Shown here piece after piece: positions 34,514 to 44,459 of a stretch of DNA of 64,000 nt. The stretch covers positions 434,001 through 498,000 of the forward strand of contig NZ_CP094380.1 in assembly GCF_022809775.1 (NCBI RefSeq), written 5' to 3'. The notes below the pieces were generated by a model, which searched no databases, was not told where the DNA came from, and was given only the letters and a program-made list of their open reading frames with translations. Both the position numbers and the translations under genes were made by a program. Each line of letters starts with the position of its first letter. Within the stretch, counting starts at the first letter, position 1. The DNA comes from Pseudodesulfovibrio tunisiensis. GTDB taxonomy: Bacteria > Desulfobacterota > Desulfovibrionia > Desulfovibrionales > Desulfovibrionaceae.

Positions 34514-35278
34514 CTAGAAGATGCGGTCGATGAAGCTTTGGATGCGCGGGTCCTCGCAGTGCTTTCCGAAGAATTCGTCCGGGGCGCCTTTTGCGAGGAA
34601 TGAACCGTTTTCCATGAATACCACCTGATCCGCGATTTCCCGGGCAAAGCCCATGTTGTGGGTCACGATGATCATGGTCATGCCTTCGTCCGCAAGCTGC
34701 TTGATGGTGGCGAATACCTCGCCTACCAGTTCCGGGTCGAGTGCGGAGGTGGGTTCGTCGAACAGCATGAGCTTGGGCCGCATGGACAGGGCGCGGGCTA
34801 TGGCGGCCCGCTGTTTCTGTCCGCCGGAAAGGGCAGCGGGGTAGCGATCGGCGAATTCGCCCATGCCCACCTTTTCGAGCATGCTCATGGCCACGTCGCG
34901 CGCCTTCGACTTGGGCGAGCCAAGTACGGTCACCTGTCCTTCCATGGCGTTTTGCAGCACGGTCATGTGCGGGAACAGGTTGAAGTGCTGGAACACCATG
35001 CCGATCTGGGTGCGCAGCTTGCAGATGTTTCTGGGCTTGTCCGGGGTCAGCTTGCCCTTGATCATGCTGTAGCCCACGTTGCGGCCTTCGAAGAGGATTT
35101 CTCCGGAATCGATGGTTTCCAGAAGATTCACGGTGCGCAGCAGGGTGGATTTGCCGGACCCGGACGGGCCGATGATCACGGTCTTTTCCCCCGGGGTGAG
35201 GGAAAGATTGATGCTGTCCACGGCCCGGTGCGAGCCGAAGCATTTGACGATATTCCTGAGTTCCAGAAGCTGTTGCAT
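34514..35278 (-). CDS. Polar amino-acid ABC transporter, ATP-binding subunit (GlnQ/HisP type)
   Basis: 254 residues. Walker A is IIGPSGSGKST, the signature LSGGQKQRAAIARAL, Walker B LMLFDEPTSALDPE, and the switch His is in IIVTHNMGFA. It belongs to the PAAT subfamily, energising uptake of glutamine, histidine, arginine or a similar amino acid. The ATG at 35278 overlaps the permease stop (ATGA). It is the last gene of an operon made of binding protein, permease and ATPase. Confidence 0.9.
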   Translation of the reverse strand: MQQLLELRNIVKCFGSHRAVDSINLSLTPGEKTVIIGPSGSGKSTLLRTVNLLETIDSGEILFEGRNVGYSMIKGKLTPDKPRNICKLRTQIGMVFQHFNLFPHMTVLQNAMEGQVTVLGSPKSKARDVAMSMLEKVGMGEFADRYPAALSGGQKQRAAIARALSMRPKLMLFDEPTSALDPELVGEVFATIKQLADEGMTMIIVTHNMGFAREIADQVVFMENGSFLAKGAPDEFFGKHCEDPRIQSFIDRIF

Positions 35279-36321
35279 CAGCGTTTCTCGTATGCGCCCG
35301 CGCGTGCCTCGAGTTTTTCGAAGGCAAAGGTGAACACGGTGGTGAAGGCAAGGTAGATCACGGCGGCAAGGCCCAGCACCGTGATATTGAACGACGCGTT
35401 GAAGAGCTGGTCTGCCGTGCGCATCAGTTCGACCATGGCGATGGTGGAAACCAGGGCCGTATCCTTGATCAGCGCGATGAATTCATTGCCCACGGGTGGC
35501 AGGATCACGCGGAAGGTTTGGGGAATGATGACCCGGCGCATGGCCTGCCAGTAGGACATGCCTATGGCCTCGGCCGCCTCCATCTGTCCCTGGTCGATGG
35601 AGATGATGCCACTGCGGATGATCTCCGCGAGGTAGGCAGAATAGTTCAGGCCCAACCCGATGAGTGCCGCCGGAATCGGTTTCAGGGTGATGCCGATGGC
35701 GGGCAGGCCGTAGTAGATGAAAAAGAGTTGAAGCAGAAGGGGCGTTCCGCGAAACAGCCAGATCACGAACCAGCAGAAGCGGCTGATCGCCTTGAGCTTG
35801 CTGATGCGCCCCAGCGCGATGAGCAGGCCGCCGAATGGCGAAATCACCATGGTGAAAACCACCAGCAGCAGGGTCATGAGACTGCCCTTGAGCAGGTGCG
35901 GCACGAATTTGACCGTGTCCCGCATCAGCCTCTGCCACTGGGGCATCAAGGCTTCCTTGACGGCCTCGCGAAATTTGAGGGCTTCGATGTTTTCCGGATA
36001 GACCGAGAGCAGCTCGTCCATGACGGCCAGAGCTGCGGAAAAATCCTTGGCTGCGAACTCAAGGCGGGCGGCCTGCATGCGGCTGGAAACGAACTGGCCC
36101 TGATCGCCGTCCGGGCCGGGTTTGGGGATTTGCAGGTAGATTTCGACGGCGCCCTTGAGGTCGCCGGTGACCATGATGTTGTTGGCCTTGCGCATCAGGG
36201 CGTCGGCATCCGCAGTCTGTGCGGACGCGTTGGCAGCCTGAATGCCCGGGCCGAGCAGGGAAAGCATGAGGAGCGCCGCCATGACGACGCTCCTCGAGAT
36301 TGCATCAATTCGATTCTTCAC
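35278..36321 (-). CDS. Polar amino-acid ABC permease with N-terminal signal and TPR-like domain
   Basis: 347 residues; normal HisM/GlnP-type permeases have about 220. The C-terminal part (from about residue 130) is a standard permease with hydrophobic helices and the EAA loop GQMEAAEAIGMSYWQAMRRV. The extra N-terminal 125 residues carry a signal-like hydrophobic segment (about 10-30) and helical repeats with TPR-like spacing: ADALMRKANNIMVTGDLKGA and ARLEFAAKDFSAALAVMDEL. This part is presumably periplasmic. The gene lies 9 bp after the binding-protein gene. The start could be internal, but the frame shows real coding bias throughout and the N-terminus has a plausible signal. Confidence 0.85.
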   Translation of the reverse strand: MKNRIDAISRSVVMAALLMLSLLGPGIQAANASAQTADADALMRKANNIMVTGDLKGAVEIYLQIPKPGPDGDQGQFVSSRMQAARLEFAAKDFSAALAVMDELLSVYPENIEALKFREAVKEALMPQWQRLMRDTVKFVPHLLKGSLMTLLLVVFTMVISPFGGLLIALGRISKLKAISRFCWFVIWLFRGTPLLLQLFFIYYGLPAIGITLKPIPAALIGLGLNYSAYLAEIIRSGIISIDQGQMEAAEAIGMSYWQAMRRVIIPQTFRVILPPVGNEFIALIKDTALVSTIAMVELMRTADQLFNASFNITVLGLAAVIYLAFTTVFTFAFEKLEARAGAYEKR

Positions 36322-36330
36322 GATTCTGGA

Positions 36331-37122
36331 TTACCATTTGGCCGGGTTGGTGACGTCCTCGCCGAACCATTTGCGGGAGATTTTGCCCATGGTGCCGTCC
36401 GCGACCATGGCATCAATGGCTTGCTGAACCTTGCCGCGAAGGGCTGCGTCTTCCATGCGGAAGGCGATGCCGAACGCTTCCTTGGTGATGTAGCCGGGCA
36501 GGGCGCGGAACTGACCGGGCCGGGAAGCCATGTAGTAGCGGCCGGTTACGTTGTCAACGACCACGGAGTCCAGACGGTCGGCTTCCAGATCGAGGAAGGC
36601 CTTGGGGTTGGTGTCATATTCACGGATTTCGGCAGCGGCCTTGGGCAGCTTCTGGGCGGCCTGAAGCGCCGGGGAACCGGCCTGCACGCCGACCTTCCTG
36701 TCGCCAAGAGCCTCAAGCGTGTTGATTGCCTTTTCGTCCATGCGCACGGTCGCGATCTGTCCGTCGATCAGGTACGGCTTGGAAAACGCCACTTTCTTCT
36801 GGCGTTCCGGGGTAATGGTCATGCCATTCCAGATGCAGTCGAATTTCTTGGCATACAGGGAATTCATGACGCCCTTCCATTCGGTGGGCTGCCAGACGAT
36901 CCTGATGTCGAGCCGTTTGCCGACTTCCTCGGCCGCATCCACGTCAAAACCCACGAGTTTGCCGCTGTCGTCACGGAATCCCATGGGCGGGAATGCGTCA
37001 TCCAGTCCGATGACCAGTTTGCCGGATTTTTTCACGGTATCCCAGGAAGTGTCGCCAGCAAAGGCGGAAGCGGCACAGAAACACAGTGCCAGAGCCAGAA
37101 AGACAGTAAGTAGACGTTTCAT
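36331..37122 (-). CDS. Polar amino-acid ABC transporter, periplasmic binding protein
   Basis: 263 residues with a Sec signal peptide (MKRLLTVFLALALCFCAAS, cleaved near AFAG). The family 3 solute-binding fold shows GKLVIGLDDAFPPMGF, LVGFDVDAAEEVGKRL, WNGMTITPERQKKVAFSKPY and the QAGSPAL and VVVDNVTGRYY ligand regions. The Arg/Asp pair expected to bind the amino acid is present, but specificity cannot be read. The ATG at 37122 is preferred; an ATG five codons upstream lacks support. It is the first gene of its operon. Confidence 0.9.
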   Translation of the reverse strand: MKRLLTVFLALALCFCAASAFAGDTSWDTVKKSGKLVIGLDDAFPPMGFRDDSGKLVGFDVDAAEEVGKRLDIRIVWQPTEWKGVMNSLYAKKFDCIWNGMTITPERQKKVAFSKPYLIDGQIATVRMDEKAINTLEALGDRKVGVQAGSPALQAAQKLPKAAAEIREYDTNPKAFLDLEADRLDSVVVDNVTGRYYMASRPGQFRALPGYITKEAFGIAFRMEDAALRGKVQQAIDAMVADGTMGKISRKWFGEDVTNPAKW

Positions 37123-37219
37123 CCCAAATCCTCTCATGTGTTCAAAAAGTGAAATGCCTCAAGAAGTTAGGCAACTACAGTATTCGGGAAGAGGTTGCAA
37201 ATGCAAATAAAAATAATGT

Positions 37220-37237
37220 ATTTCAGTATGTTGAAAT
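37220..37237. promoter_or_regulatory. Inverted repeat upstream of the amino-acid ABC operon
   Basis: ATTTCA-N6-TGAAAT, a perfect 6-bp dyad about 100 bp before the binding-protein start; a further GTTTCAAT half-site follows at about 37251. It may be a regulator site. The remainder of 37123-37356 shows no gene. Confidence 0.3.
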
Positions 37238-37356
37238 GCCTTTTTGGGGTGTTTCAATGTATAGACATTTCGGACTTTGGCTGTTCGTCCAAAATTCGGA
37301 AAAGGTGGAAGGGGAAGAGGACTTGTCCAGAAATACCACGTGATCCAGAAGAAAAT

Positions 37357-38300
37357 CGGTTCATCCCAGCGCATACGGGGAACACTTGTTCAGTAGGCTT
37401 CTTTTCGTTTTCAAGAACGGTTCATCCCCGCGCATACGGGGAACACTATCAAGCAGCAGGCCTCAAATGGGCCAGCACCGGTTCATCCCCGCGCATACGG
37501 GGAACACTTGTTCAGTAGGCTTCTTTTCGTTTTCAAGAACGGTTCATCCCCGCGCATACGGGGAACACATCCCCTCCAAATCGGCAAAGTCATTGCGCGC
37601 CGGTTCATCCCCGCGCATACGGGGAACACTTGAAAGCGAACGCGTCGCGGAACTGGAAAGCCGGTTCATCCCCGCGCATACGGGGAACACCAAGCTCCAG
37701 AAAGGCAAGGGCGACGAAGTTACGGTTCATCCCCGCGCATACGGGGAACACATATTGCGCTCCACCATGCGGGCCGCAGCCATCGGTTCATCCCCGCGCA
37801 TACGGGGAACACCGGCTGGCTCGTGTTGATGTTCACGGTGCCGACGGTTCATCCCCGCGCATACGGGGAACACTAGCGGGCATAACGTTCGGGGAAGTCC
37901 GGGAACGGTTCATCCCCGCGCATACGGGGAACACATTACCTTATCCATGCCTGAGACGTGCAGTGACGGTTCATCCCCGCGCATACGGGGAACACTGTTC
38001 ATTTCCACCATGTCCGATCCTCAAACCCGGTTCATCCCCGCGCATACGGGGAACACTCCCTATCAAGGGCGCGTCGATCCGCGCCGGACGGTTCATCCCC
38101 GCGCATACGGGGAACACTTCGCCATCGGCCACACGGTCAAGCCATCCACCGGTTCATCCCCGCGCATACGGGGAACACCGGAGATACACGACATGATAAT
38201 GGCCTCGCGCCGGTTCATCCCCGCGCATACGGGGAACACCCGGGTTAAGCCAAAGACATTCCGTTCTGGGACGGTTCATCCCCGCGCATACGGGGAACAC
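37357..38300 (-). CRISPR. Type I-E CRISPR array, 16 repeats and 15 spacers
   Basis: Sixteen 29-nt repeats alternate with fifteen 32-nt spacers, an exact 61-bp period. On the plus strand the repeat starts CGGTTCATCCCCGCG and ends CATACGGGGAACAC. In crRNA orientation it begins GTGTTCCCCG and ends CGCGGGGATGAACCG, matching the E. coli type I-E form. Transcription is therefore on the minus strand, with the leader next to cas2. The repeat at 37357-37385 has one change (C to A at position 12), as expected for the old trailer end; I saw no change in the others. Spacers at 37386-37417 and 37508-37539 are identical. Expected 5' handle: ATGAACCG. Confidence 0.98.
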
Positions 38301-38386
38301 CCTTGCTGGAGTTGGTTGCATTTCATGAACTTTTTTGTCTGTTCAAAAAATGCCAACTTGAATTCGTTTTTTTGGATTGATATTTG
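38301..38386 (-). promoter_or_regulatory. CRISPR leader
   Basis: The 86-bp AT-rich stretch between cas2 and the first (leader-side) repeat is where new spacers should enter and the array promoter should lie. It contains several A/T runs. On the minus strand TATCAA near the cas2 end could be half an IHF-type site, but the full consensus is not met. Confidence 0.65.
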
Positions 38387-39571
<1,185 letters not shown>

Positions 39572-39572
<1 letters not shown>

Positions 39573-40216
39573 CAGGCCCGCCTCACCAGAAGAAGCCCGA
39601 AGCCGAATCCCTTGGCGCAGCCCACGCCGGAAAAGAGCGCGTGGCACAACGCATCCGGGTCGGACACCTTGGCAAAGCCACGTGCATCGATACGGGAAAG
39701 TACCACTCTTCCGGCGTTGCCCTTCTTGCTGAATCGCTGCTGGTCATACGATTCCGCCATGATCACGTTTTCCAGACGCAGTCCGAGGGATTCCTGCCGT
39801 TTGGCAAGCCATTCCCTTGCTACTCCCTGCGCTATTTCGGCTCGCGTCGGAAGTTTGCGTCCGGGGAGGCCTTGATTCAGAAGCCGTTTCCGTTCGTCCT
39901 GCACCATGTCAACGCGTATCTGCCGGTTGTTCTGCCGTCGTTTCACCACGGGATTGAAGCGCAGGGAAAACAGCACGCGGTCACCGGTCGCCAGCTTGGG
40001 GGCGTAGGGCTTGATGTCCAGCCTGCGGACGAAATCAAGCTGTTCCGGTTCCCGTGCGGACACGGTCAGGAACGTGGTTGCATCCAGACTGCGGTACAGG
40101 AAATCCCGCTGCCTGTCCGGATTGTCGGAAAACAGCTTCCACAGCGCCTGATGCGTTTCGTAGACCTGATTGCGAGCCAGTATGCGGGCGTCCAGCGTGA
40201 TTCTACTCATGTACAT
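39572..40216 (-). CDS. cas6e: CRISPR RNA endonuclease Cas6e
   Basis: 214 residues, the RAMP family CasE. The N-terminus MYMSRITLDARILA contains the Tyr and Arg of the start motif. The catalytic-type His appears in YETHQALWKLF (about residue 22). The C-terminal glycine-rich loop GVGCAKGFGFGLLLVRR is diagnostic. It cuts the repeat hairpin to give 8-nt 5' handles. It overlaps cas5e by 14 bp. Confidence 0.96.
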
Positions 40217-40955
40217 GGTCGGCCTCCTCGGTCTCGGGCAGGCTGAGATGGATCTCGGTTCGCGTGTCGAACTGGCGTTTCCGCGCGTTGGTCAATACAT
40301 CGCGTGTGGAAAACGTCATGATCGCGGGCTGGTCGCCGTACCCCTCGTCAGTCCAGACCTGTGTGCCGGGTCGGGTGTCCCATTCCGGCACCTGTTCGCG
40401 CATTGCATCATAGACATGGAATGCGGCAATGGCATCCTCGGCTTCCAGAACCTCTGGCAGCAGGGGAAACCCGAGAGGGCAGGACTTGCGGCCCAGATAC
40501 AGGGTCAGCCCGGGATGGCGCAGCGCCTCGCGCATGTCATCCAGATCATGGCCCGCATCACTTTCCAGCCAGATGCAGGCCGTGAACGCGGCCCCGGCCA
40601 GATATTCCCGTCGGGAAAGGATGGTGGCCGGTTTTTCGTCCTGCTCCAGCATGGAGACCAGTTCGTCGCGTCGGGTGCGATAGACTCGTTTCTTCGTGCC
40701 GGGCGGCACCTGAACCGTGTGATAGTCCACCATGCGGTCGCCGGGCCTGTCCATGCGCACGGCGAGTCGGCTTGCCTGATGCAGCCGGACCAGTTCGTCG
40801 GGCTGGCTGCGTCGGATGCCCAGTGCCGCCGCCACAAGACCCATCACCCCGGAACGGCTCGGGTGATTGGCCGTGGAGCGCACTTCGCCCACGGCTGCGG
40901 ATGTGCCCCAGCTTTGCATGGGGCCCTTGAGCGTAAAGACGAGATATCGGGTCAT
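40203..40955 (-). CDS. cas5e: Cascade subunit Cas5e
   Basis: 250 residues, RAMP protein CasD, which caps the crRNA 5' handle. Family motifs: YLVFTLKGPMQSWGTSA at the N-terminus, TANHPSRSGVMGLVAAALG, and LYLGRKSCPLGFPLLP (about residue 155). It starts 3 bp after cas7e and overlaps cas6e at its end. Confidence 0.96.
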   Translation of the reverse strand: MTRYLVFTLKGPMQSWGTSAAVGEVRSTANHPSRSGVMGLVAAALGIRRSQPDELVRLHQASRLAVRMDRPGDRMVDYHTVQVPPGTKKRVYRTRRDELVSMLEQDEKPATILSRREYLAGAAFTACIWLESDAGHDLDDMREALRHPGLTLYLGRKSCPLGFPLLPEVLEAEDAIAAFHVYDAMREQVPEWDTRPGTQVWTDEGYGDQPAIMTFSTRDVLTNARKRQFDTRTEIHLSLPETEEADHVHE

Positions 40956-40958
40956 GAC

Positions 40959-42080
40959 CTACTCCGTGATGAAGTCGCAGACCTCTTTCAGGGTTCCGGC
41001 CTCGTGGCTGAAGAAACGGAATTCCGGCGCGGCTCCGAAGATGCGGTTGAAGCTGTCCCGCCTGGTTTCAATGGCTGCCATGGCCGTGTGCAGCAGGTCC
41101 TCGCTGTCCTTCATGGGAGAGAGGAACGCCTCGGCCAGAGTGCGCGGCTGTTCGTCGCCCTTTTCCGCGAGGCAGTAGGATGCGGCCGCGCGCGAGGCAA
41201 AGCTGTTCTGCTTGCCAGTGGGGCTGACAGTGCAGACCGAGCTGACCAGTGCTCTGAGTGCGTGGTTGGCAAGTTCGGTGTCATTGCCCAGATTTTCCAC
41301 GAGCAGGTTGCGGTCAATGCATAGATAGAGGTAGAACAGACCTGCGCCGAATTCGGCCACACCCATGTGTCCGGCCCCGGCATCCTCGGTATTCAGGTCG
41401 TCCACGGCCGTGAAGAAATCATCCTCCACAGTGGCCTTGTGCACGGTCATGGCATGCGCGACCTGAGCCGCGGCTTCCACATTGAAGCTGGGGTTGGCCG
41501 CCAGCATTCTGCCGAACAGGGCCACGTCCACGGCGGTCGCGTCCTTGCGCAGCAGATTCAGGTCGTCCTTGTCCGGCTCCTTGCCGGTTTCGCGGCAGGC
41601 CTCGACCAGCTGTGCGACTCCGTCGAGCTCCGCGGGGCTGACATGCGCCATCTGTTCGGTTTCCAGAGATTCCAGAAACTTTTTCGAACTGAATTCCTCG
41701 TCCTTTTTGGGCTTGTAGTCGGCTTTCATCTTGGCAAACACATTGCCGATGGTTCTGGCGATCTTGACCGCCGGGGACTGCTTGAGTGTCTTCAGGCTGC
41801 CCGTGGCCTTGGGATCGGCCATGACTTCGGCAAAGGTCGCGCCGCTGGTCAGGGCGTGGTACACGTATTTCCCGATTTCCTTGGTGCGGGTGCCGATGTG
41901 TCCGGCGAGCGCCTGCGAAAACGGTTCCGAGATGCGCCATGCACGCTTGAGGCTCTGGGACGATACGCGGAGTCGTTGGGTGTTGCCCATGATCACGGTC
42001 TTGGGGCGCCCCAGATCGTCGCGGTTCAGGTTGCTGGCGGGATACGTGGTCAGGACATGAAGCTGGATGAATTTGGACAT
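40959..42080 (-). CDS. cas7e: Cascade backbone subunit Cas7e
   Basis: 373 residues, CasC. FIQLHVLTTYPASNLNRDDLG and the following RVSSQSLKRAWR are family signatures. Six copies form the crRNA-binding backbone of Cascade. It has a good ribosome site (AGGAG) 7 nt before the ATG. It sits 22 bp after cse2. Confidence 0.97.
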   Translation of the reverse strand: MSKFIQLHVLTTYPASNLNRDDLGRPKTVIMGNTQRLRVSSQSLKRAWRISEPFSQALAGHIGTRTKEIGKYVYHALTSGATFAEVMADPKATGSLKTLKQSPAVKIARTIGNVFAKMKADYKPKKDEEFSSKKFLESLETEQMAHVSPAELDGVAQLVEACRETGKEPDKDDLNLLRKDATAVDVALFGRMLAANPSFNVEAAAQVAHAMTVHKATVEDDFFTAVDDLNTEDAGAGHMGVAEFGAGLFYLYLCIDRNLLVENLGNDTELANHALRALVSSVCTVSPTGKQNSFASRAAASYCLAEKGDEQPRTLAEAFLSPMKDSEDLLHTAMAAIETRRDSFNRIFGAAPEFRFFSHEAGTLKEVCDFITE

Positions 42081-42102
42081 GCTGTTTCTCCTGTAGAAAA
42101 AA

Positions 42103-42624
42103 TCAGTTTGTGCGGTGAGTGTAGTACTGCCGGGCCCATTCGCGCTTGGTGACGTCGTTCCACCAGATGCCGCCCTTGATCAGGCCGTTCAGCGTGGCTG
42201 TGTCGTCGGTCAGGCGGACCATGCGGACGAGTATGCGGAAGAGTTCGTCCCGGTTTTCGTCCATGCCATCCGTATTGTCATTGGCAATGGCAAGCAGCCT
42301 GCGAAAGCGGACATCGCGCATGGCCGGGCTGCCTTTGCCTCGGGTGCCGAACAGGGCCGCGAAATGGGACCCGGATGTCAGGTTGCGGACCCGGGCCAGC
42401 ACGCCGATCGGAAGGGCGAGTCGTTCCAGTTCCGATTCCGTGAGGGCGAATTGCGTGAGGTTGCGGACAATGCCGTCCCGATAAGCCGGCGAGATGTAGA
42501 CTTCCGCCGGAGTCTTGGCCCGCCGCAATTCCGCGCGCTGGCCTCTGTCATCATCAAGGGAGTGCCACCATACGGCGATGATTTTCCAGAATTTTTCATC
42601 GCTCAGGGCGTTATGCAGGCTCAT
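42103..42624 (-). CDS. cse2: Cascade small subunit Cse2 (Cas11e)
   Basis: 173 residues, helical, CasB. FWKIIAVWWHSLDDDRGQRAELRRA at the N-terminus (residues about 11-35) and LPIGVLARVRNL are characteristic. Two copies stabilise the target strand in Cascade. The ATG at 42624 overlaps the cse1 stop (ATGA), so the longer frame reaching 42795 is not used. Confidence 0.94.
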   Translation of the reverse strand: MSLHNALSDEKFWKIIAVWWHSLDDDRGQRAELRRAKTPAEVYISPAYRDGIVRNLTQFALTESELERLALPIGVLARVRNLTSGSHFAALFGTRGKGSPAMRDVRFRRLLAIANDNTDGMDENRDELFRILVRMVRLTDDTATLNGLIKGGIWWNDVTKREWARQYYTHRTN

Positions 42625-44204
42625 GCCGCCTCCTTTTGCGGGTACATGTTGAATGTGCGCAGCTTTTTCACGTTGAAACCGACCATTTTGTCCCGGGCCA
42701 GAACAAAGCGTTCCATGCGTTCCACCGGGATGCCGAATCCCCCGGCGCATTTGTCGAACAGGACCATGCTCTTGTGCAGCAGGTGGCTGCCCCATTCGAG
42801 CATGAGTTCGTCGGTTCGAGCGAGTGCCTCGTCCGAGTCGGGCAGGGCGGCCAGTTTTTCCATCAGGGAGTAGAACATGGATTCGGTTTCGCTCCAGAAT
42901 GCGGTTCCGGCATTGTCGAAGATCGTCATGTCGATTTTTGCCTGATTCTTTCCGGCCTCGTGCACCATGGCGTCCTTGAGCGCGCCCACAAGGTTGCGGC
43001 GAACCTGATCCGCTGCCTGAACCATGTCGCGGACAGTTGTTCGGAAATCAGTGAGGTTGCCCTCCACGACATAGACAGGGAATGCGTGTTCGCACCATTC
43101 CTGGGCTTTGGCATTGTCCATGTCGTATCCGGCCACATTGACTTGTCCGTGGAGTCTTCGGGGCAGGCTTTTGATGCACAGGGCGCGGCCCACGCGGTTT
43201 TCCCCGGCCTTGCCCGAAATCTCGGGTTCGCCGTACACAAGCCCGAGCCAGTTGCTGTATGCCTCGATGTCCGCGCGTCCCTTTATGGACAGGGGTGGAG
43301 TGCTCATGCGGTACGGAGTGAGCGGGTGCAGCCAGTACGAACTGTAATTGCAGCCGTTTGGCCGGGTCAGATAGGTGCGGACCGCAACCGGATGTTCCAT
43401 TCCGCAGATGTCGCACGGCCCGGTTGCTTCGCACTCTTCCAGAACGATGCGCCGGGGCATGCCCCAGTAGGCATGCAGGGGGTGCATTGCCTCGGGCGTG
43501 ACCTCTTCGCCTTTTTCGCTGGTATGCGTGGGGCTCATCCAGGCGTAGACGCCTTTTTCCAGCTCATCCGGTCCGGATGCCGAAGGCAGCTTGACATTGT
43601 CCGAAGGAATCACGTTCAGCCAGACGCTTTCCCAGAGCGTTCTGCCCGGGATCAGCGTGGAGAGGGGGCCGCCGCCGCGCATGGACGTGCGGTGCCCCTT
43701 GCCACCGGCTGGCGCAAATGCCTGAAGCGTGTACAGGGCGGCGGCTGCACAGGCCGGGCACAGGGTCTCCACCTGTCCGCGCTTGATGAAAACGTCCTTG
43801 TTCGTGGTCAGGGTGTTGCCGCTCGGCTGTTCGATGAACAGGGAGGCCACGCCAACGCGTGCAGGCTTGTCCTTTTCCTTCATGGTCAGGTCCTGCAGGA
43901 ATCGGGGGCGTTCGCCGAGCAGGTTGAAGTACGGTTCGTGCGGCGCAAACGCCTGTTGCAGTTGTTCCGGCGACGGCGGTTCGGCAAGTCGTGCCTTCCA
44001 TTCCTTCCGGTTGGCCGGGGCAAACGCGGTCTGCGTCAGCCCGACGAGGAACTCCAGCAACGCGGCATTGAAGTCGGGCCGGGGCGAATTCGGAGCCAGA
44101 GGGGCCAGCCCTTGGCTCGTCATTTCCCACGGCGCGATCCTGCGCATCGTGTTGTCCTCGCACCGAACCGGAAGCCAGTGTTCGGTCAGAAGATTGAATT
44201 TCAT
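42621..44204 (-). CDS. cse1: Cascade large subunit Cse1 (Cas8e)
   Basis: 527 residues, CasA, which reads the PAM and recruits Cas3. FNLLTEHWLPVRCEDN is the typical N-terminus. CPACAAAALYTLQAFAPAGGKG and CDICGMEHP form the cysteine region, likely a zinc site. QDLTMKEKDKP lies before the L1 region. The ATG at 44204 has GGAG 8 nt before it. It is the first gene of the Cascade-cas1-cas2 operon; a structured non-coding leader precedes it. Confidence 0.96.
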   Translation of the reverse strand: MKFNLLTEHWLPVRCEDNTMRRIAPWEMTSQGLAPLAPNSPRPDFNAALLEFLVGLTQTAFAPANRKEWKARLAEPPSPEQLQQAFAPHEPYFNLLGERPRFLQDLTMKEKDKPARVGVASLFIEQPSGNTLTTNKDVFIKRGQVETLCPACAAAALYTLQAFAPAGGKGHRTSMRGGGPLSTLIPGRTLWESVWLNVIPSDNVKLPSASGPDELEKGVYAWMSPTHTSEKGEEVTPEAMHPLHAYWGMPRRIVLEECEATGPCDICGMEHPVAVRTYLTRPNGCNYSSYWLHPLTPYRMSTPPLSIKGRADIEAYSNWLGLVYGEPEISGKAGENRVGRALCIKSLPRRLHGQVNVAGYDMDNAKAQEWCEHAFPVYVVEGNLTDFRTTVRDMVQAADQVRRNLVGALKDAMVHEAGKNQAKIDMTIFDNAGTAFWSETESMFYSLMEKLAALPDSDEALARTDELMLEWGSHLLHKSMVLFDKCAGGFGIPVERMERFVLARDKMVGFNVKKLRTFNMYPQKEAA

Positions 44205-44243
44205 TTCAACTCCGTAAGTATAAGTGTATCGATAGTGTGTCGC

Positions 44244-44283
44244 AAAAAAGGGGCGCACAGTTGCCCCTCTGACAACTGTGCGC
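44244..44283 (-). terminator. Intrinsic terminator 40 nt before cse1 (possible attenuator)
   Basis: Perfect 11-bp stem GCGCACAGTTG/CAACTGTGCGC (44253-44263 and 44273-44283) with a 9-nt loop. On the minus strand it is followed by CCC and six T residues. It lies between the promoter at 44467-44495 and the cse1 start, so RNA made there must pass it to reach the cas genes. Its loop, TCAGAGGGG on the minus strand, can pair with CCCTCTGA at 44350-44357. Confidence 0.75.
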
Positions 44284-44291
44284 CGGGTCGG

Positions 44292-44342
44292 TTATTTGGG
44301 TAATAAGAATTCACACGTATGAAAGAAAAGCAGTGTGTGCAT
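44292..44342 (-). CDS. Candidate 16-residue leader peptide or toxin-like mini-ORF
   Basis: An ATG at 44342 with GAAGG six bases before it opens a 16-codon frame, MHTLLFFHTCEFLLPK, ending in TAA. It is hydrophobic, Leu/Phe-rich, and uses TTA TTA, codons that should be rare in so GC-rich a genome. Its ribosome site and start can be sequestered by the hairpin 44341-44387. It could be an attenuation leader peptide, a CreT-like mini-ORF, or chance. Only ribosome profiling or a fusion test would decide. Confidence 0.3.
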   Translation of the reverse strand: MHTLLFFHTCEFLLPK

Positions 44343-44387
44343 ATTACCTTCAGAGGGATTGTGTTTTTTCCTCGTGGCAGGTAATAT
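44341..44387 (-). ncRNA. Leader RNA hairpin that can hide the mini-ORF start
   Basis: ATATTACCT and AGGTAATAT (44341-44349 and 44379-44387) form a perfect 9-bp stem with a 29-nt loop. The strand nearer cse1 contains the AGG and the AT of the mini-ORF start. The loop contains CCCTCTGA, which is complementary to the loop of the terminator hairpin (8 bp), so a kissing contact is possible. Confidence 0.45.
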
Positions 44388-44432
44388 GATTTTGTACGTA
44401 TCCTTTACCTGTCATGGGGAAGGGAATCTTTT

Positions 44433-44459
44433 AATCGCCCCATTCCGTGTGGGGCGATT
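44433..44459 (-). ncRNA. 5' stem-loop of the predicted cse1 leader RNA
   Basis: Perfect 10-bp stem AATCGCCCCA/TGGGGCGATT with a 7-nt loop. It begins just where transcription from the promoter at 44467-44495 should start (about 44460), so it would cap the RNA 5' end. On the plus strand a T run follows, so a plus-strand terminator is an alternative reading, but no plus-strand gene lies upstream. Confidence 0.5.
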
